Numbered from the stretch's first letter, positions 1 to 8,699 are shown. The stretch: DNA of 64,000 nt from Ruminococcus flavefaciens ATCC 19208 (GCF_000518765.1 NZ_JAEF01000016.1:1-64000), one strand, 5' to 3'. Notes: a model not told the origin generated them from the letters alone. Program-made: numbers and translations.

Positions 1-147
1 GAAGGCATCTAAGCGTGAAGCCGACCTTAAGATAAGATATCCCTTCGTAAGAGTAAGACCTCTCAAAGACTATGAGTTTGATAGGCTCAAAGTGTAAGCG
101 TGGTGACACGTTCAGCTTGCGAGTACTAATCGGTCGAGGGCTTTTCC
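1..147 (+). rRNA. 23S rRNA, 3' end (partial)
   Basis: The first ~147 bases match the conserved 3' end of bacterial 23S rRNA: the segment with GAGTTTGATAGGCTC, the GTGTAAGCGTGGTGACAC hairpin and the terminal GAGTACTAATCGGTCGAGGGC, as known in Firmicutes. The gene starts before the window. The exact 3' end is estimated. A 5S gene follows about 75 bases later, so this is the tail of an rrn operon. Confidence 0.93.
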
Positions 148-223
148 TTTTTACTTCATTAAGAGTTCTTGCCTCGCATTACGCTTTATTCGTTTCAAAA
201 CTTCAAAAGTATGTATATATTAA

Positions 224-340
<117 letters not shown>

Positions 341-344
341 CTTT

Positions 345-374
345 AAAGGACTACTTCACGTAGTCCTTTTTTAT
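345..374 (+). terminator. rrn operon terminator
   Basis: Perfect stem AAGGACTAC / GTAGTCCTT with a short TTCAC loop, followed by a run of T, directly after 5S. Confidence 0.85.
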
Positions 375-403
375 TTGACATCTTTTCTCTTATATGATAA
401 AAT
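375..403 (+). promoter_or_regulatory. Promoter of the GT-C glycosyltransferase gene
   Basis: TTGACA, 17-base spacer ending in TGA, TAAAAT. It sits right after the rrn terminator and 30 bases before the start at 433. Confidence 0.7.
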
Positions 404-432
404 TAAATATCTGATAAAATAAGGAGTATTAT

Positions 433-2193
433 ATGAATAATAATTCGACCTGCGAAAAAGGATCTGAGAACGCGTTAAGCCGCTTATTTTGCTTTTTCGC
501 TGCTCACTCGTATATTACAGCTTTTCTGCTCTGTATAGCGACTGTTCCGTTGTTTTTTTGTTCGATAGATACGTCAGCAGGCTGTTCGGTATATGTATTG
601 CTTATTGTCTACTGTTTAACGGCAGGCTTGGCTGTCGCTGTACAGTGTATAAAGAACGGTTTTGATCTGAAGGTATCACTGCCTCTGACTGTCGCGGCTG
701 TAGCAGTCGGGCTGCTGGGGGTTACATATTTTGAAGATCACAAGCAAAGGCTCACAACGGTTTTTGTATTTGGTATACTTATTTCTTTTGCGCTGTATGC
801 TGCACTTTTTAATGAGAAATTCAAGCGTCAGTGCAATGCGCTGCTTATATTCTGTCTTAGCTTTACGGTGAAGCTCACATACGTACTTGGCACATCTGTT
901 TATGAGCGTCAGCATGATGTTAACTGGTTCGGAGCTCCCGACGAAGCAGCTCCCGGACATCTTGGCTATGTGGCTTATCTGTTTTATAATCATAAGCTTT
1001 ATGACGCTGATTACAGAGGGATATCCCAGTATTGCCATCCGCCTCTGCATCACGCTTTATGTGCTGTATGGATAAATCTTATGAACGGGGTATTCGGTGT
1101 GGATATGAACAAGGCGGTGGAGTCGGTGCAGATCCTTCCTATGTTTTACTCATTGACTATAATCATCACAGCATATAAGATATTCCGCCATTTCAGGCTT
1201 GACGGAGCGGCTCTTTATATTCCTTTTATAATTACTGCATTTCACCCGTGTTTTACGTTCCTTGCAAGCCTTGTAAACAATGATGCTCTTGCGTGGGCGC
1301 TGACTATGGGAGCTGTTCTTCTCACCCTTAAATGGTACAAAGAGCCGACGCTGAAGAACATCATAGGCATTGCTCTTTGCATTGGTCTTGGTATGATGGC
1401 GAAGCTCTCTGCTGCTCTGATAGCTATACCTGTTGCAATTGTATTTCTTGTGGTTTTAATAAGGAGCTTCAAGAAATTGTGGAAGAAGCTTCTGGGACAT
1501 TTTGTGGCTTTCGGAGCTGTATGTGCTCCTCTCGGGCTCTGGTTCCCTGTGCGCGGACTTATCCGCTGGGGCATACCCCTTACGTATGTGCAGGAGCTCC
1601 CCGAAATGGATCAGTCTATAAAGGGGATAACCTTCTGGGAGCGCATTACGGATTTCTCTCTTGTACAGGTGAAAAATGTCTACGAAAACTGGCTGTGGCG
1701 CGATGAATATGGCGAACCTCAGGGCTTTAACGAGCATAATCCGCTGATCGCTATTCTCAAGAACTCCGTTTTTGGTGAGTTCATCAACGGAAATAATTTT
1801 GCGACAAGGCAGTATATGAATAAAGTCTGCGCTGTATTTTTCTGGCTTGCTGTATTTATTGCTGCTGTAGCTTTTGTGTGCATAATTACGGGAACTATCA
1901 GAAAAGGCGCAGCAGACAGAGTTCAGAAGGTATTTTTGGTGTATACCTACGCTTTCCTTGTAGGCAATCTTTATGTTCTTTCGATGAATTATCGGTTTGT
2001 TTGCAGTATGAATTTCCGCTATCTCATGCCGACTGTCATTATCGGAGCACTTTTCCTCGGCTTTGAGCTTTCAAATGCGGAGAAAAGCGGCATAGCAGCT
2101 GCAAAGGCGCTGAAGATATGTCTTGCACCTGCCTCGGTGGTTTTTGCGGTTTTGTCATCGTTTATTTATTTTATGGTAGCCTTAGGCGAATGA
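433..2193 (+). CDS. GT-C type membrane glycosyltransferase (GT39/ArnT-like)
   Basis: 586 residues with about ten hydrophobic segments spread over the whole length, typical of polytopic GT-C transferases that use lipid-linked sugars. The N-terminal third has the loop HDVNWFGAPDEAAPGHLGY followed by CHPPLHHAL near residues 155-205. This acidic, His/Pro-rich first extracytoplasmic loop resembles the catalytic loop of protein O-mannosyltransferase/ArnT-like enzymes. From the family one expects transfer of a sugar to a wall, lipid or protein acceptor at the outer face of the membrane; donor and acceptor cannot be read from sequence. ATG start with AAGGAG 8 bases upstream. It is transcribed alone, between its own promoter and a terminator shared with the convergent gene. 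Confidence 0.7.
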   Translation: MNNNSTCEKGSENALSRLFCFFAAHSYITAFLLCIATVPLFFCSIDTSAGCSVYVLLIVYCLTAGLAVAVQCIKNGFDLKVSLPLTVAAVAVGLLGVTYFEDHKQRLTTVFVFGILISFALYAALFNEKFKRQCNALLIFCLSFTVKLTYVLGTSVYERQHDVNWFGAPDEAAPGHLGYVAYLFYNHKLYDADYRGISQYCHPPLHHALCAVWINLMNGVFGVDMNKAVESVQILPMFYSLTIIITAYKIFRHFRLDGAALYIPFIITAFHPCFTFLASLVNNDALAWALTMGAVLLTLKWYKEPTLKNIIGIALCIGLGMMAKLSAALIAIPVAIVFLVVLIRSFKKLWKKLLGHFVAFGAVCAPLGLWFPVRGLIRWGIPLTYVQELPEMDQSIKGITFWERITDFSLVQVKNVYENWLWRDEYGEPQGFNEHNPLIAILKNSVFGEFINGNNFATRQYMNKVCAVFFWLAVFIAAVAFVCIITGTIRKGAADRVQKVFLVYTYAFLVGNLYVLSMNYRFVCSMNFRYLMPTVIIGALFLGFELSNAEKSGIAAAKALKICLAPASVVFAVLSSFIYFMVALGE

Positions 2194-2231
2194 AAAAAGT
2201 CCGAAAGTGTTTTGCTTTCGGACTTTTTTGT
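2194..2231. terminator. Bidirectional terminator between convergent genes
   Basis: AAAAAAGTCCGAAAGTG / TTTGCTTTCGGACTTTTTT: a hairpin with A-run before and T-run after, so it can end transcription from both sides. Confidence 0.85.
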
Positions 2232-2235
2232 CATT

Positions 2236-3492
2236 TTATGCTTCTTCAAAAATGATGCTTTGATTATCGGCTGAGGTGCGTGTTATAAGTTCTTCTTCGC
2301 CTATTATCTGTACAAGGTTAAGGATAATATCATGCAATGCACTTTTACTATGGTAGTAGATCGTTGTTGATTTAGATGCTTTTATAAGATCTTCTATTAT
2401 ATCGCCGTCTGTTGTTGCAACCGAATGACCGTAAATATATGTATTTATATTTCTGCCCATGCTTAGCCAGTTTTTGTAATTATCTCCTGTTCCCTTGAAG
2501 ATGCGCTGATAGAATTTCTTGAATTCTATATACTCGTTGTCTTTATTTTTATCATCGCCTTCGAGGTATTCTTCTATTCCAAGGACAAGATCGCAGGTCT
2601 TTGTTTTATATTCCTTTACAAATTTATCATGATATTTTATTGTTTTATCTTCGGCTAATTTCTCTTTTAGTTTTTCCTCCAATTCTTTATTGCTTATTTT
2701 CTCGTATTGTTCTTTTATTTCTTTTTTGATCTTTTCTTTGAATATCTTTTCTGCTTCGTCGTTAAGTTCTTGTTCTGTTTTATTACGTGCTCGGCCGTGT
2801 ATGTAGTTGCTTGCGCTGTTTACCTCATCTTTTTTTATTTTTTTATACACTCGATTAAAAGTATCTGTATAATTGAAGTTCAGAACATGAATCGGCATCA
2901 TTTTTTTGAAAAATTCTTTTTCAGTGCAATCACTATATTTTATAAAGTCGGAAAGATATAATTCGAGACATCGTGTAAGGCGGTCTAAGTCATCAATAAG
3001 CTTTTCTTTAAGTTCCTTTATTTTTTTTGTAGAATTATTTTGGCTTGTTAGATATGGTGCTAAAGACATAAGAATGTCGTAATTTTGATTAATTTCAATG
3101 TTTGTGTTGGGGTTTTTTGTAATATTATATTGTATTACTTCCTTTCTTATTCTGTCCAATTCCTGTACAACATCTGATATTTCTGCTTCAAAATCCAGCC
3201 AGTTCTGTTTTTCTTTCAGATTATTTTGAAAGGCTTTGTCGAAATGGTGAAACCATAGGTTGTTTTCTATTAACGACAGATATTCATCTCGGACTGATTT
3301 CTCCATTTTTTCAAAGTATTCACGATATTTTTCGTAATGTTCTTCATTTCCGTAAGGTTTAAATTCTTCTATTTTATCAAGATTTAAAGAACATTTTTTT
3401 TTAAAGAAAGCTACAAACTCCAGAAAATCCTGATACTTTGTAGGCAGTCCGTGTGCAATATCAAATCCGTTGCCGATGACAAGAATATTCAT
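2236..3492 (-). CDS. AbiH-family phage abortive infection protein
   Basis: 418 residues. It opens with MNILVIGNGFDIAHGLPTKY, the signature of AbiH family proteins (lactococcal AbiH). The C-terminal half has the matching YIHG block (about residue 230) and a GHS...DGDII block near residues 355-365. The middle is rich in Lys/Glu and probably helical. The start is placed at 3492, because AGGAGG lies 8 bases before this ATG; an upstream in-frame start at 3540 would sit inside the promoter. The gene has its own promoter and terminator, no partner gene, and is clearly richer in A+T and in AAA/ATA-type codons than its neighbours, which suggests acquisition by transfer. Family role: stopping phage growth, mechanism unknown. 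The function is inferred from family only. Confidence 0.85.
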   Translation of the reverse strand: MNILVIGNGFDIAHGLPTKYQDFLEFVAFFKKKCSLNLDKIEEFKPYGNEEHYEKYREYFEKMEKSVRDEYLSLIENNLWFHHFDKAFQNNLKEKQNWLDFEAEISDVVQELDRIRKEVIQYNITKNPNTNIEINQNYDILMSLAPYLTSQNNSTKKIKELKEKLIDDLDRLTRCLELYLSDFIKYSDCTEKEFFKKMMPIHVLNFNYTDTFNRVYKKIKKDEVNSASNYIHGRARNKTEQELNDEAEKIFKEKIKKEIKEQYEKISNKELEEKLKEKLAEDKTIKYHDKFVKEYKTKTCDLVLGIEEYLEGDDKNKDNEYIEFKKFYQRIFKGTGDNYKNWLSMGRNINTYIYGHSVATTDGDIIEDLIKASKSTTIYYHSKSALHDIILNLVQIIGEEELITRTSADNQSIIFEEA

Positions 3493-3538
3493 AAATATCT
3501 CCTCCGTCGAATAGTGTAGAAAAGAGTCGGTTTTTAAC

Positions 3539-3568
3539 ATTATATCACGATGAGCAGGAGCTTGTCAA
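3539..3568 (-). promoter_or_regulatory. Promoter of the abiH-like gene
   Basis: On the minus strand TTGACA, 18-base spacer ending in TGA, TATAAT. Predicted start of transcription is ~40 bases before the ATG. Confidence 0.75.
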
Positions 3569-3573
3569 CAAAA

Positions 3574-3598
3574 AAAGTCCCTGCAAAAGCAGGGACTT
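3574..3598 (-). terminator. Terminator of the deaminase-GGDEF operon
   Basis: AAGTCCCTGC / GCAGGGACTT stem; read on the minus strand it is followed by a run of T. It lies directly after the gene ending at 3607. Confidence 0.85.
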
Positions 3599-3606
3599 GT
3601 GAGGTA

Positions 3607-5130
3607 TTATGAATCAAGGTCATTGTAAGTGATCTGACCTACTGTTGCATTGCTGTTTTTGTTTATCATATCCTTGAGGACAGTGATAACAGAAGTATTG
3701 ATATTTCCGCTCTTCTTACATACAGATGATCTGAATTCAAAATTGATTCTTCCCATAGGGGTATTCTGACCTGCTGTAAGACGTTTGTAAGCGTCTGTAG
3801 CGTCCTCGATTATGTCTGTATAAGCAACATCGTTGATATTGCCCTTTATTGCAACGATGAACTCGTCTGAGCCTGTACGGTAGATCCTGCTGCCCTTGAA
3901 TACCTGATTGATTATATCAACTGTTCTGACGAGCAGCCAGTCGCCGACGTCGTTGCCGTACTGGGTATTTACTCTGCTGAAGTTGTTTATATTATACATA
4001 ACGAAGTAATAAGGTTCATCGGGAGTAGCATCTTTTCCCTCAAAATCCATAGAGAAAGCGATTCTGTTTCCGACTTCTGTAAGAACATCCTTGAACATAG
4101 CAGTATAAAGTGATTCCTTGGTTTTGTTGCTTTTGATGATAGTAGAAGCAAGCTTCTGGTTTGCTTTTTCCTGCATCTTGTTGATGAAGTTGAATATTAT
4201 CATAAGGATAAAAACAGCAACACCGAATATTGCCATATAGATACGCATTACATTTGTAAGCGAATAAACCTCGCTCTTGGTATCATTGAGAATGAATATC
4301 CAGTTATAGTCAGGTATATAGGAGTATATACCGATATACTTCTTGCCGTTTTCCTTATATTCAAAGCTGCCCTGAGCTGCTTCCGCAGTACCGCTGAGCT
4401 TTTTGCAGATAGCCTTTATCTCTTTATTTTCTGCGGCAGTACCGATAAGCTCTGAGTCGTTATTGAAAACGAAGTTACCGCTCTCAACGTTTACCATTGT
4501 GTAGGTAACATCTTTTACGCCATTGATAGGGAGCTGATTAAGGGTGTCAATAAGACCTGCTGTATAGATACCGAGTCCCACGAAGCCGACAGGCTCTCCG
4601 TTGTCATCGTATACAGCTTTATACATTGAAACTATCTGTTTTCCCGAAGCGGGCGAGATTATCATACCTGTGTTGTAAACACCGTTTCCTGCCTTTACCA
4701 GTGCGTCCTGAAGCTGGCGGAGCGAATCGGCTTCTTTTCTTGTAGTGATACCGACTGTTTCGGGATTTGTATGTGCGATACAGTGGGTATTCCATTCGCC
4801 TATCCAGAGACCTTCAAGATTGTCTATATCGTTTGAATAATCCTCTGTGTAAGCCTGAGCCTCAGCCTGAAGTGCAGTATTTTCGGGGCTTTTAAGGAAC
4901 TTCTTGACAATGGACGCTTTACTGAAGTAAGTGAGCTTGTCCTCAGAGTTCTTAACGTAGGCCTCGATAATACTTGCGCGTTCGTTGGTGATAGTTTTAA
5001 GATTACGGATAGAATTGTTTCGTGTTGCTGAGCTGACGGTCATTGTGATGACCAGAGACAGCACAAGCAAGATAATAAGCTGTACTATAAGCACTATGCT
5101 TACAGTTGACATCTTTTTTTGTCCTCTCAT
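3607..5130 (-). CDS. Membrane sensor with extracytoplasmic Cache domain and GGDEF-like domain
   Basis: 507 residues: transmembrane helix at ~8-32, extracytoplasmic sensor of ~250 residues in the double-Cache style (WIGEWNTHCIAHTNPETVG, then MYKAVYDDNGEPVGFVGLGI), second helix at ~297-318, short coiled linker, then a C-terminal GGDEF-like domain starting near FKDVLTEVGNRIAF. Inside it NFSRVNTQYGNDVGD is the substrate-binding helix and RTGSDEF is the active-site turn, so the signature reads GSDEF rather than GGDEF. Some GSDEF proteins are active in other systems, so either c-di-GMP synthesis or a receptor role is possible. The start has GGAGG upstream. It is the second gene of an operon, 31 bases after the deaminase-like gene. 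Confidence 0.8.
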   Translation of the reverse strand: MRGQKKMSTVSIVLIVQLIILLVLSLVITMTVSSATRNNSIRNLKTITNERASIIEAYVKNSEDKLTYFSKASIVKKFLKSPENTALQAEAQAYTEDYSNDIDNLEGLWIGEWNTHCIAHTNPETVGITTRKEADSLRQLQDALVKAGNGVYNTGMIISPASGKQIVSMYKAVYDDNGEPVGFVGLGIYTAGLIDTLNQLPINGVKDVTYTMVNVESGNFVFNNDSELIGTAAENKEIKAICKKLSGTAEAAQGSFEYKENGKKYIGIYSYIPDYNWIFILNDTKSEVYSLTNVMRIYMAIFGVAVFILMIIFNFINKMQEKANQKLASTIIKSNKTKESLYTAMFKDVLTEVGNRIAFSMDFEGKDATPDEPYYFVMYNINNFSRVNTQYGNDVGDWLLVRTVDIINQVFKGSRIYRTGSDEFIVAIKGNINDVAYTDIIEDATDAYKRLTAGQNTPMGRINFEFRSSVCKKSGNINTSVITVLKDMINKNSNATVGQITYNDLDS

Positions 5131-5161
5131 ATTAAAAAATCCTCCCTGTTTTTACTTCATA

Positions 5162-5878
5162 TCACTTCCTGAAAAAGCCGAACTTCTTTTTCTTTGTCGG
5201 CAGACTTTCAAGAAACTCATCAGTGTCATCGTCAACAGATCTTAAAAGGCTGTTGACTTTGTTTTTCAGCAGATCGCCTTTGGCGTTTTCCGTGTTTGCT
5301 GTGGAAGTTTCTCTGACAGTTTTGATATCAGGTTCCTGTATTTCTTCAGGTTCTGATGAAGGGACAGGTTCGGGAGCTTGTGGAGCAGCAGGTGCAGTAA
5401 TTGGTTGAGGGACAGGTGGTGGAGCGACAGCGTGTGCTGAAATAAATTGCGGCTGTACAGGTGTATGTCCGACGAAATTAGGGTTATCCATCATTCCGCC
5501 CATAGGCGCGGCAAACATTCCGACCTCGTTTATGCTGATCATCCTGTCCTGAAGCATGACCATACACCCGATATTTTCCTGTGCAAGCGACAAAATATAG
5601 CCAAGACAATTATTGCAAGGCAGCATAGGAGTCCTCATCTGTGTGCTGATCAGAAGAAGCCCTATTATGATATTTTCGCCTGCTGCGAGCATATTCCTTA
5701 CCGCGTCCACTTCTGCGTGGATCGAGTTATTCATATCTGTATGGCTGATGCCTGTATAGATCCTGCCTGAATCGGTCTGCAAAGCGCAGACTGTATCGGA
5801 CGGGGTAACGAAAGCTCCTGATTCTAAAAGTCTGATAGCTGTTGAATGAGCAGCATTAAATATCGCCTCTGAATTCAT
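5162..5878 (-). CDS. Cytidine/deoxycytidylate deaminase-like protein with Pro-rich tail
   Basis: 238 residues. Residues ~1-135 carry the zinc-deaminase layout: HAE within SIHAEVDAVRNML (zinc His and catalytic Glu) and PCNNC (two zinc Cys) about 35 residues later. This fits the cytidine deaminase fold, also found in blasticidin-S deaminases. The remaining ~100 residues are Pro/Ala/Glu-rich and probably unstructured, ending in a basic FGFFRK. A normal cytidine deaminase is ~130-140 residues, so the tail is an addition. The spacing GAGGTGA to ATG fixes the start. It heads the operon with the GGDEF-type sensor. The substrate is unknown; nucleoside salvage is the default guess. Confidence 0.65.
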   Translation of the reverse strand: MNSEAIFNAAHSTAIRLLESGAFVTPSDTVCALQTDSGRIYTGISHTDMNNSIHAEVDAVRNMLAAGENIIIGLLLISTQMRTPMLPCNNCLGYILSLAQENIGCMVMLQDRMISINEVGMFAAPMGGMMDNPNFVGHTPVQPQFISAHAVAPPPVPQPITAPAAPQAPEPVPSSEPEEIQEPDIKTVRETSTANTENAKGDLLKNKVNSLLRSVDDDTDEFLESLPTKKKKFGFFRK

Positions 5879-6008
5879 TATTTCACCTCACATCTTAAAT
5901 TAGTAGCCATTAGCATTTCGTGTTTGGTGATAAAAAAATCCCTCTTAATCGAAATACTAATTGATTTTGATCGGAAGGCTTGTTACTGCATATGTTCTTT
6001 ATAATAAA

Positions 6009-6037
6009 ATTATACACCTAAATGCAAATTTGCTCAA
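6009..6037 (-). promoter_or_regulatory. Promoter of the deaminase-GGDEF operon
   Basis: Minus strand TTGAGC, 17-base spacer, TATAAT. It would give a ~125-base 5' untranslated region. Confidence 0.55.
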
Positions 6038-6856
6038 CCCCAAAAATGAAGAAAAGGTGCATTTTTTAACTCCAAAAAATGTTCGTATTGTGCTATAAGA
6101 TGCGCATTTGACAGCTGAGCGTTTTTGCAAACGGCAGATTTTAGACATATTTCAGCATTAAATAAAAAGTATGCGCTGTTAACTGAAAATTCATAATACA
6201 TATATAATATTAAATAAAAATAAATACTCCAAGTATAAATGGTAATCTCTGATTATAAAAACCATATATCGTTAAACAGTATGTATATATCAAAAACTTT
6301 AAGTATTTAAGCTTATAATAACAATATTTATACTTTTTGAGCGGCAAGGCACAAGAAAATAGCGGTTTTTACGGGAGTTATTGTGGCTTTTGACGAAATG
6401 AAGGCGAGGCAAACTGCCCCGAATCAGAGGGCGATATAATAATACTATATGATGAGATATAGGTACGGTTTTTATATAAAAAATGAGCGATTTTAAGTGC
6501 TGAACAGCGCCACGATAGCCAAAATGTGATATTTTTGATGAGATATCCCTTTTGTAGAACCTTCAATGTATACGGCGTATGCATTTTTTACTACGGAGAA
6601 TAACAATTTTTTGCATCAAATTTAATGGAAAACTCGATAGGAGAATACCTGCGATTTTTTTGTGGGCTTATCGAACTTTTTATTTTCAGAGCTTCTGAAC
6701 GGCGGGCCTGATCTGTAGTTCTGTAAATCTCACCGGTTCCGGCAAAAGGTGTCCGGCCTGTATTTGCTAAGTGCAATCTGTATTTGATAGTGTATATATG
6801 TGGAAACAATATAAATGCTTTGTTAGCTACCGCTGGCCGAGGAGTACATTTCTGAA
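6038..6856. other. Gene-poor AT-rich stretch
   Basis: About 820 bases without a convincing gene. The open frames here (for example on the minus strand at 6378-6584 and 6591-7040) lack a ribosome site, recognisable protein features and normal codon use. I see no RNA gene or mobile element. Confidence 0.6.
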
Positions 6857-6890
6857 TAAAAAAATTCCCGATTCGCTTGGAATCGGGAAT
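6857..6890 (-). terminator. Terminator of the rplM-rpsI operon
   Basis: Perfect 11-bp stem ATTCCCGATTC / GAATCGGGAAT; on the minus strand it is followed by seven T. It lies ~190 bases after the rpsI stop, beyond the duplicated rpsI end. Confidence 0.8.
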
Positions 6891-6902
6891 TCTGTGTAAT
6901 CC

Positions 6903-6934
6903 CAGCAGGGATAAAATTATCTCTTTGAGAACTG
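6903..6934 (-). repeat. Second copy of the rpsI 3' end (32 bp direct repeat)
   Basis: These 32 bases are identical to 7068-7099, which hold the last five to six codons and stop of rpsI plus 14 bases beyond. The copies are 165 bases apart. Here they are not joined to an rpsI frame, so this is a non-coding remnant of a duplication. Confidence 0.9.
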
Positions 6935-7067
6935 TCGGGGCGTTAAGAAAACAGTCCTGTGGACTGTTTTTAGCCATGACCGCAGCAGCTGAGCTGCGAG
7001 GATTTCTCAGAGGTAAAAGAAAAGTACCTCTGCAAAGCAAAGGTACTTGTATTTCTTTGAATTCTCT
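6935..7067. repeat. Palindrome-rich insert between the two rpsI ends
   Basis: About 133 bases holding several short inverted repeats: AAAACAGTCC-TGT-GGACTGTTTT near 6949-6971, GCAGCTGAGCTGC near 6982, and AGTACCTCTGCAAAGCAAAGGTACT near 7023-7048. No coding potential. The make-up is like REP/MITE-type elements, but I cannot name a family. Confidence 0.6.
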
Positions 7068-7081
7068 CAGCAGGGATAAAA

Positions 7082-7483
7082 TTATCTCTTTGAGAACTGA
7101 GGAGCGCGACGAGCAGCCTTGAGACCGTACTTCTTTCTCTCCTTCATTCTTGGGTCACGAGTGAGGAAGCCAGCCTTCTTGAGGGTTGGACGGAGCTCGG
7201 GATCGAATTCAAGAAGAGCTCTTGAAACGCCGTGTCTGATAGCGCCAGCCTGACCTGTAACGCCGCCGCCTGCAACAGTGCAAACGATATCGAACTTCTC
7301 AACATTGTCAGTAAGAGCGAGAGGCTGACGAACGATGAGCTTGAGTGTTTCGAGACCGAAATACTCATCAATGCCTCTGCCATTTATAGTAACATTACCT
7401 GAACCTGGGTAAATTCTTACTCTTGCTACGGAGTGCTTTCTTCTGCCTGTTCCGTAGTAGTATTTAACTTTTGATTCGTACAT
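7082..7483 (-). CDS. rpsI: 30S ribosomal protein S9
   Basis: 133 residues, full length for S9. It has the N-terminal [21 protein letters not shown], the [10 protein letters not shown] block, [19 protein letters not shown], and the basic C-terminal tail ending QFSKR that reaches the ribosomal P site. It is 17 bases downstream of rplM, the standard L13-S9 pair. The last codons and stop are duplicated at 6903-6934. Confidence 0.98.
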   Translation of the reverse strand: MYESKVKYYYGTGRRKHSVARVRIYPGSGNVTINGRGIDEYFGLETLKLIVRQPLALTDNVEKFDIVCTVAGGGVTGQAGAIRHGVSRALLEFDPELRPTLKKAGFLTRDPRMKERKKYGLKAARRAPQFSKR

Positions 7484-7500
7484 TTAAAAGCACCTCCTAA

Positions 7501-7929
7501 TTAAAGCTCGTAAGCAACAGGCTTCTGAGCCTCCTGCTTGTGATTAGCGTCCTTGTAGGTTCTGAGTCTCTTGAGCTGAGCTCTGCCGAGGCTGTTGTTA
7601 GGGAGCATACCGTTAACAGCGATCATCATAGCTCTGTCAGCCTGCTCAGCCATCATATCCTTGTAAGAAATGGACTTGAGACCGCCGATCCAGCCTGTGT
7701 GCCAGTAGTACTTCTTCTGCTCGAGCTTTCTTCCTGTAAGAACAGCCTTAGCGCAGTTAATAACGATAACGTGATCTCCGCAATCTACGTTGGGAGTATA
7801 AGTAGGCTTATGCTTGCCTCTGAGAATGTGAGCAGCCTTAGCAGCAACACGACCGAGGGACTGACCCTCAGCGTCGAGGATATACCAAGTACGGCTTACT
7901 TCAGCGGGTTTTGCCAGTGTAGTTGACAT
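7501..7929 (-). CDS. rplM: 50S ribosomal protein L13
   Basis: 142 residues, typical of L13: WYILDAEGQSLGRVAAKAAHILRGKHKPTY, then CGDHVIVINCAKAVLTGRK, YYWHTGWIGGLK, and the MLPNNSLGRAQLKRLRTY block. First gene of the rplM-rpsI operon, with a strong promoter and a structured leader. AGGAGGA lies before the ATG. Confidence 0.98.
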   Translation of the reverse strand: MSTTLAKPAEVSRTWYILDAEGQSLGRVAAKAAHILRGKHKPTYTPNVDCGDHVIVINCAKAVLTGRKLEQKKYYWHTGWIGGLKSISYKDMMAEQADRAMMIAVNGMLPNNSLGRAQLKRLRTYKDANHKQEAQKPVAYEL

Positions 7930-7931
7930 AA

Positions 7932-8058
7932 TATTTTCCTCCTGTAATTATATTTCGGAAGGAAAGCGAATTCGGAAACAAGAGGCAGAGCCTCCGAATA
8001 AAGCTTTAAGGACCTGCCTCTTGCTTCCCGAAAAAACGCCTGTTCCTTCACAGTGCAA
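7932..8058 (-). promoter_or_regulatory. L13 leader (ribosomal protein leader RNA)
   Basis: Between the rplM promoter and the start codon lies a ~125-base leader that folds into a long hairpin: GGGAAGCAAGAGGCAG pairs with CTGCCTCTTGTTTCC around a central region, ending just before the ribosome site. Position and shape fit the L13 leader known in Firmicutes, where L13 represses its own operon. The family match is by shape and context and not by a covariance search. Confidence 0.6.
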
Positions 8059-8063
8059 GATTT

Positions 8064-8092
8064 ATTATACACGATATAAAGTAGTATGTCAA
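8064..8092 (-). promoter_or_regulatory. Promoter of rplM-rpsI
   Basis: Minus strand TTGACA, 17 bases, TATAAT: a perfect consensus promoter, as expected for ribosomal protein genes. Confidence 0.88.
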
Positions 8093-8670
8093 GGGATTTT
8101 TAAGGATTTTTTTAATATATACCCTATTTTCTCTTAAAATCTCTCGCTTATGCTCTGTTTCTCTCTGTTTCTCATGTTTCATTTCATCTTTTTGAAGTAG
8201 AAAAATGCGGAGATATTCCGTGAAATTGTGTGCAAATTGTCGAGCGTTAGCCCTTAGCCTTTAGCTTGTAGGGGCTGCCTTTGGCAGCCCGTTGATTTCG
8301 ATGATACACCTCGTGCTGAGAAACGACTGCCATTTTGATGATATGCGAGCGAGCAAGGGGTGCAGGCTCTGCGTCCGTGATTCCTTTACGCAATAAATAC
8401 TATAATATGTTATTGTAGGGACGCGCATTGCGCGTCCGCAAACATACAACATCAGATACGGACACGGACAGCCAGCTCTGCATATGGCATTGCTAACCAA
8501 ATCAAAGATTTGGAGCACTGCTTAAATGGTCGTCTATACGATTCGCTCATGTGCCTGCAGCGTAATTAACGGATAATATCCGCCCCTACGACTAACTCGT
8601 ACGCTGCCTGACCATTTTTATTGTCATATATGTAATCTTGCCAATTATTGCTCTTTATGCCCTGTAATCA
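8093..8670. repeat. Intergenic region with interspersed palindromic repeats
   Basis: About 580 bases without a gene. It holds the hairpin GTAGGGGCTGCC/GGCAGCCC at 8268-8293, a 31-base unit containing GGACGCGCATTGCGCGTCC at 8412-8442 and GGATAATATCCGCCCCTAC at 8571-8589. The same three motifs occur at 37489-37600; the 31-base unit is an exact reverse complement there (37570-37600). They are likely interspersed repeats of this genome. Confidence 0.75.
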
Positions 8671-8699
8671 TTGACTTATTTGTACAAACATGATACAAT
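8671..8699 (+). promoter_or_regulatory. Promoter of the GH10 xylanase gene
   Basis: TTGACT, 17-base spacer ending in TGA, TACAAT, 37 bases before the start codon. Confidence 0.75.

Noticed and set aside
5162..5878. Deaminase-like protein as a blasticidin-resistance gene
   Set aside because: The HAE and PCxxC motifs are shared by all zinc deaminases; nothing points to blasticidin.
6591..7040. 149-residue minus-strand open frame
   Set aside because: No ribosome site, no protein-like pattern, and it runs through the palindromic insert and the rpsI duplication; it is a chance frame.
8261..8518. 85-residue minus-strand open frame
   Set aside because: Made up of the palindromic repeats; no ribosome site or conserved features.
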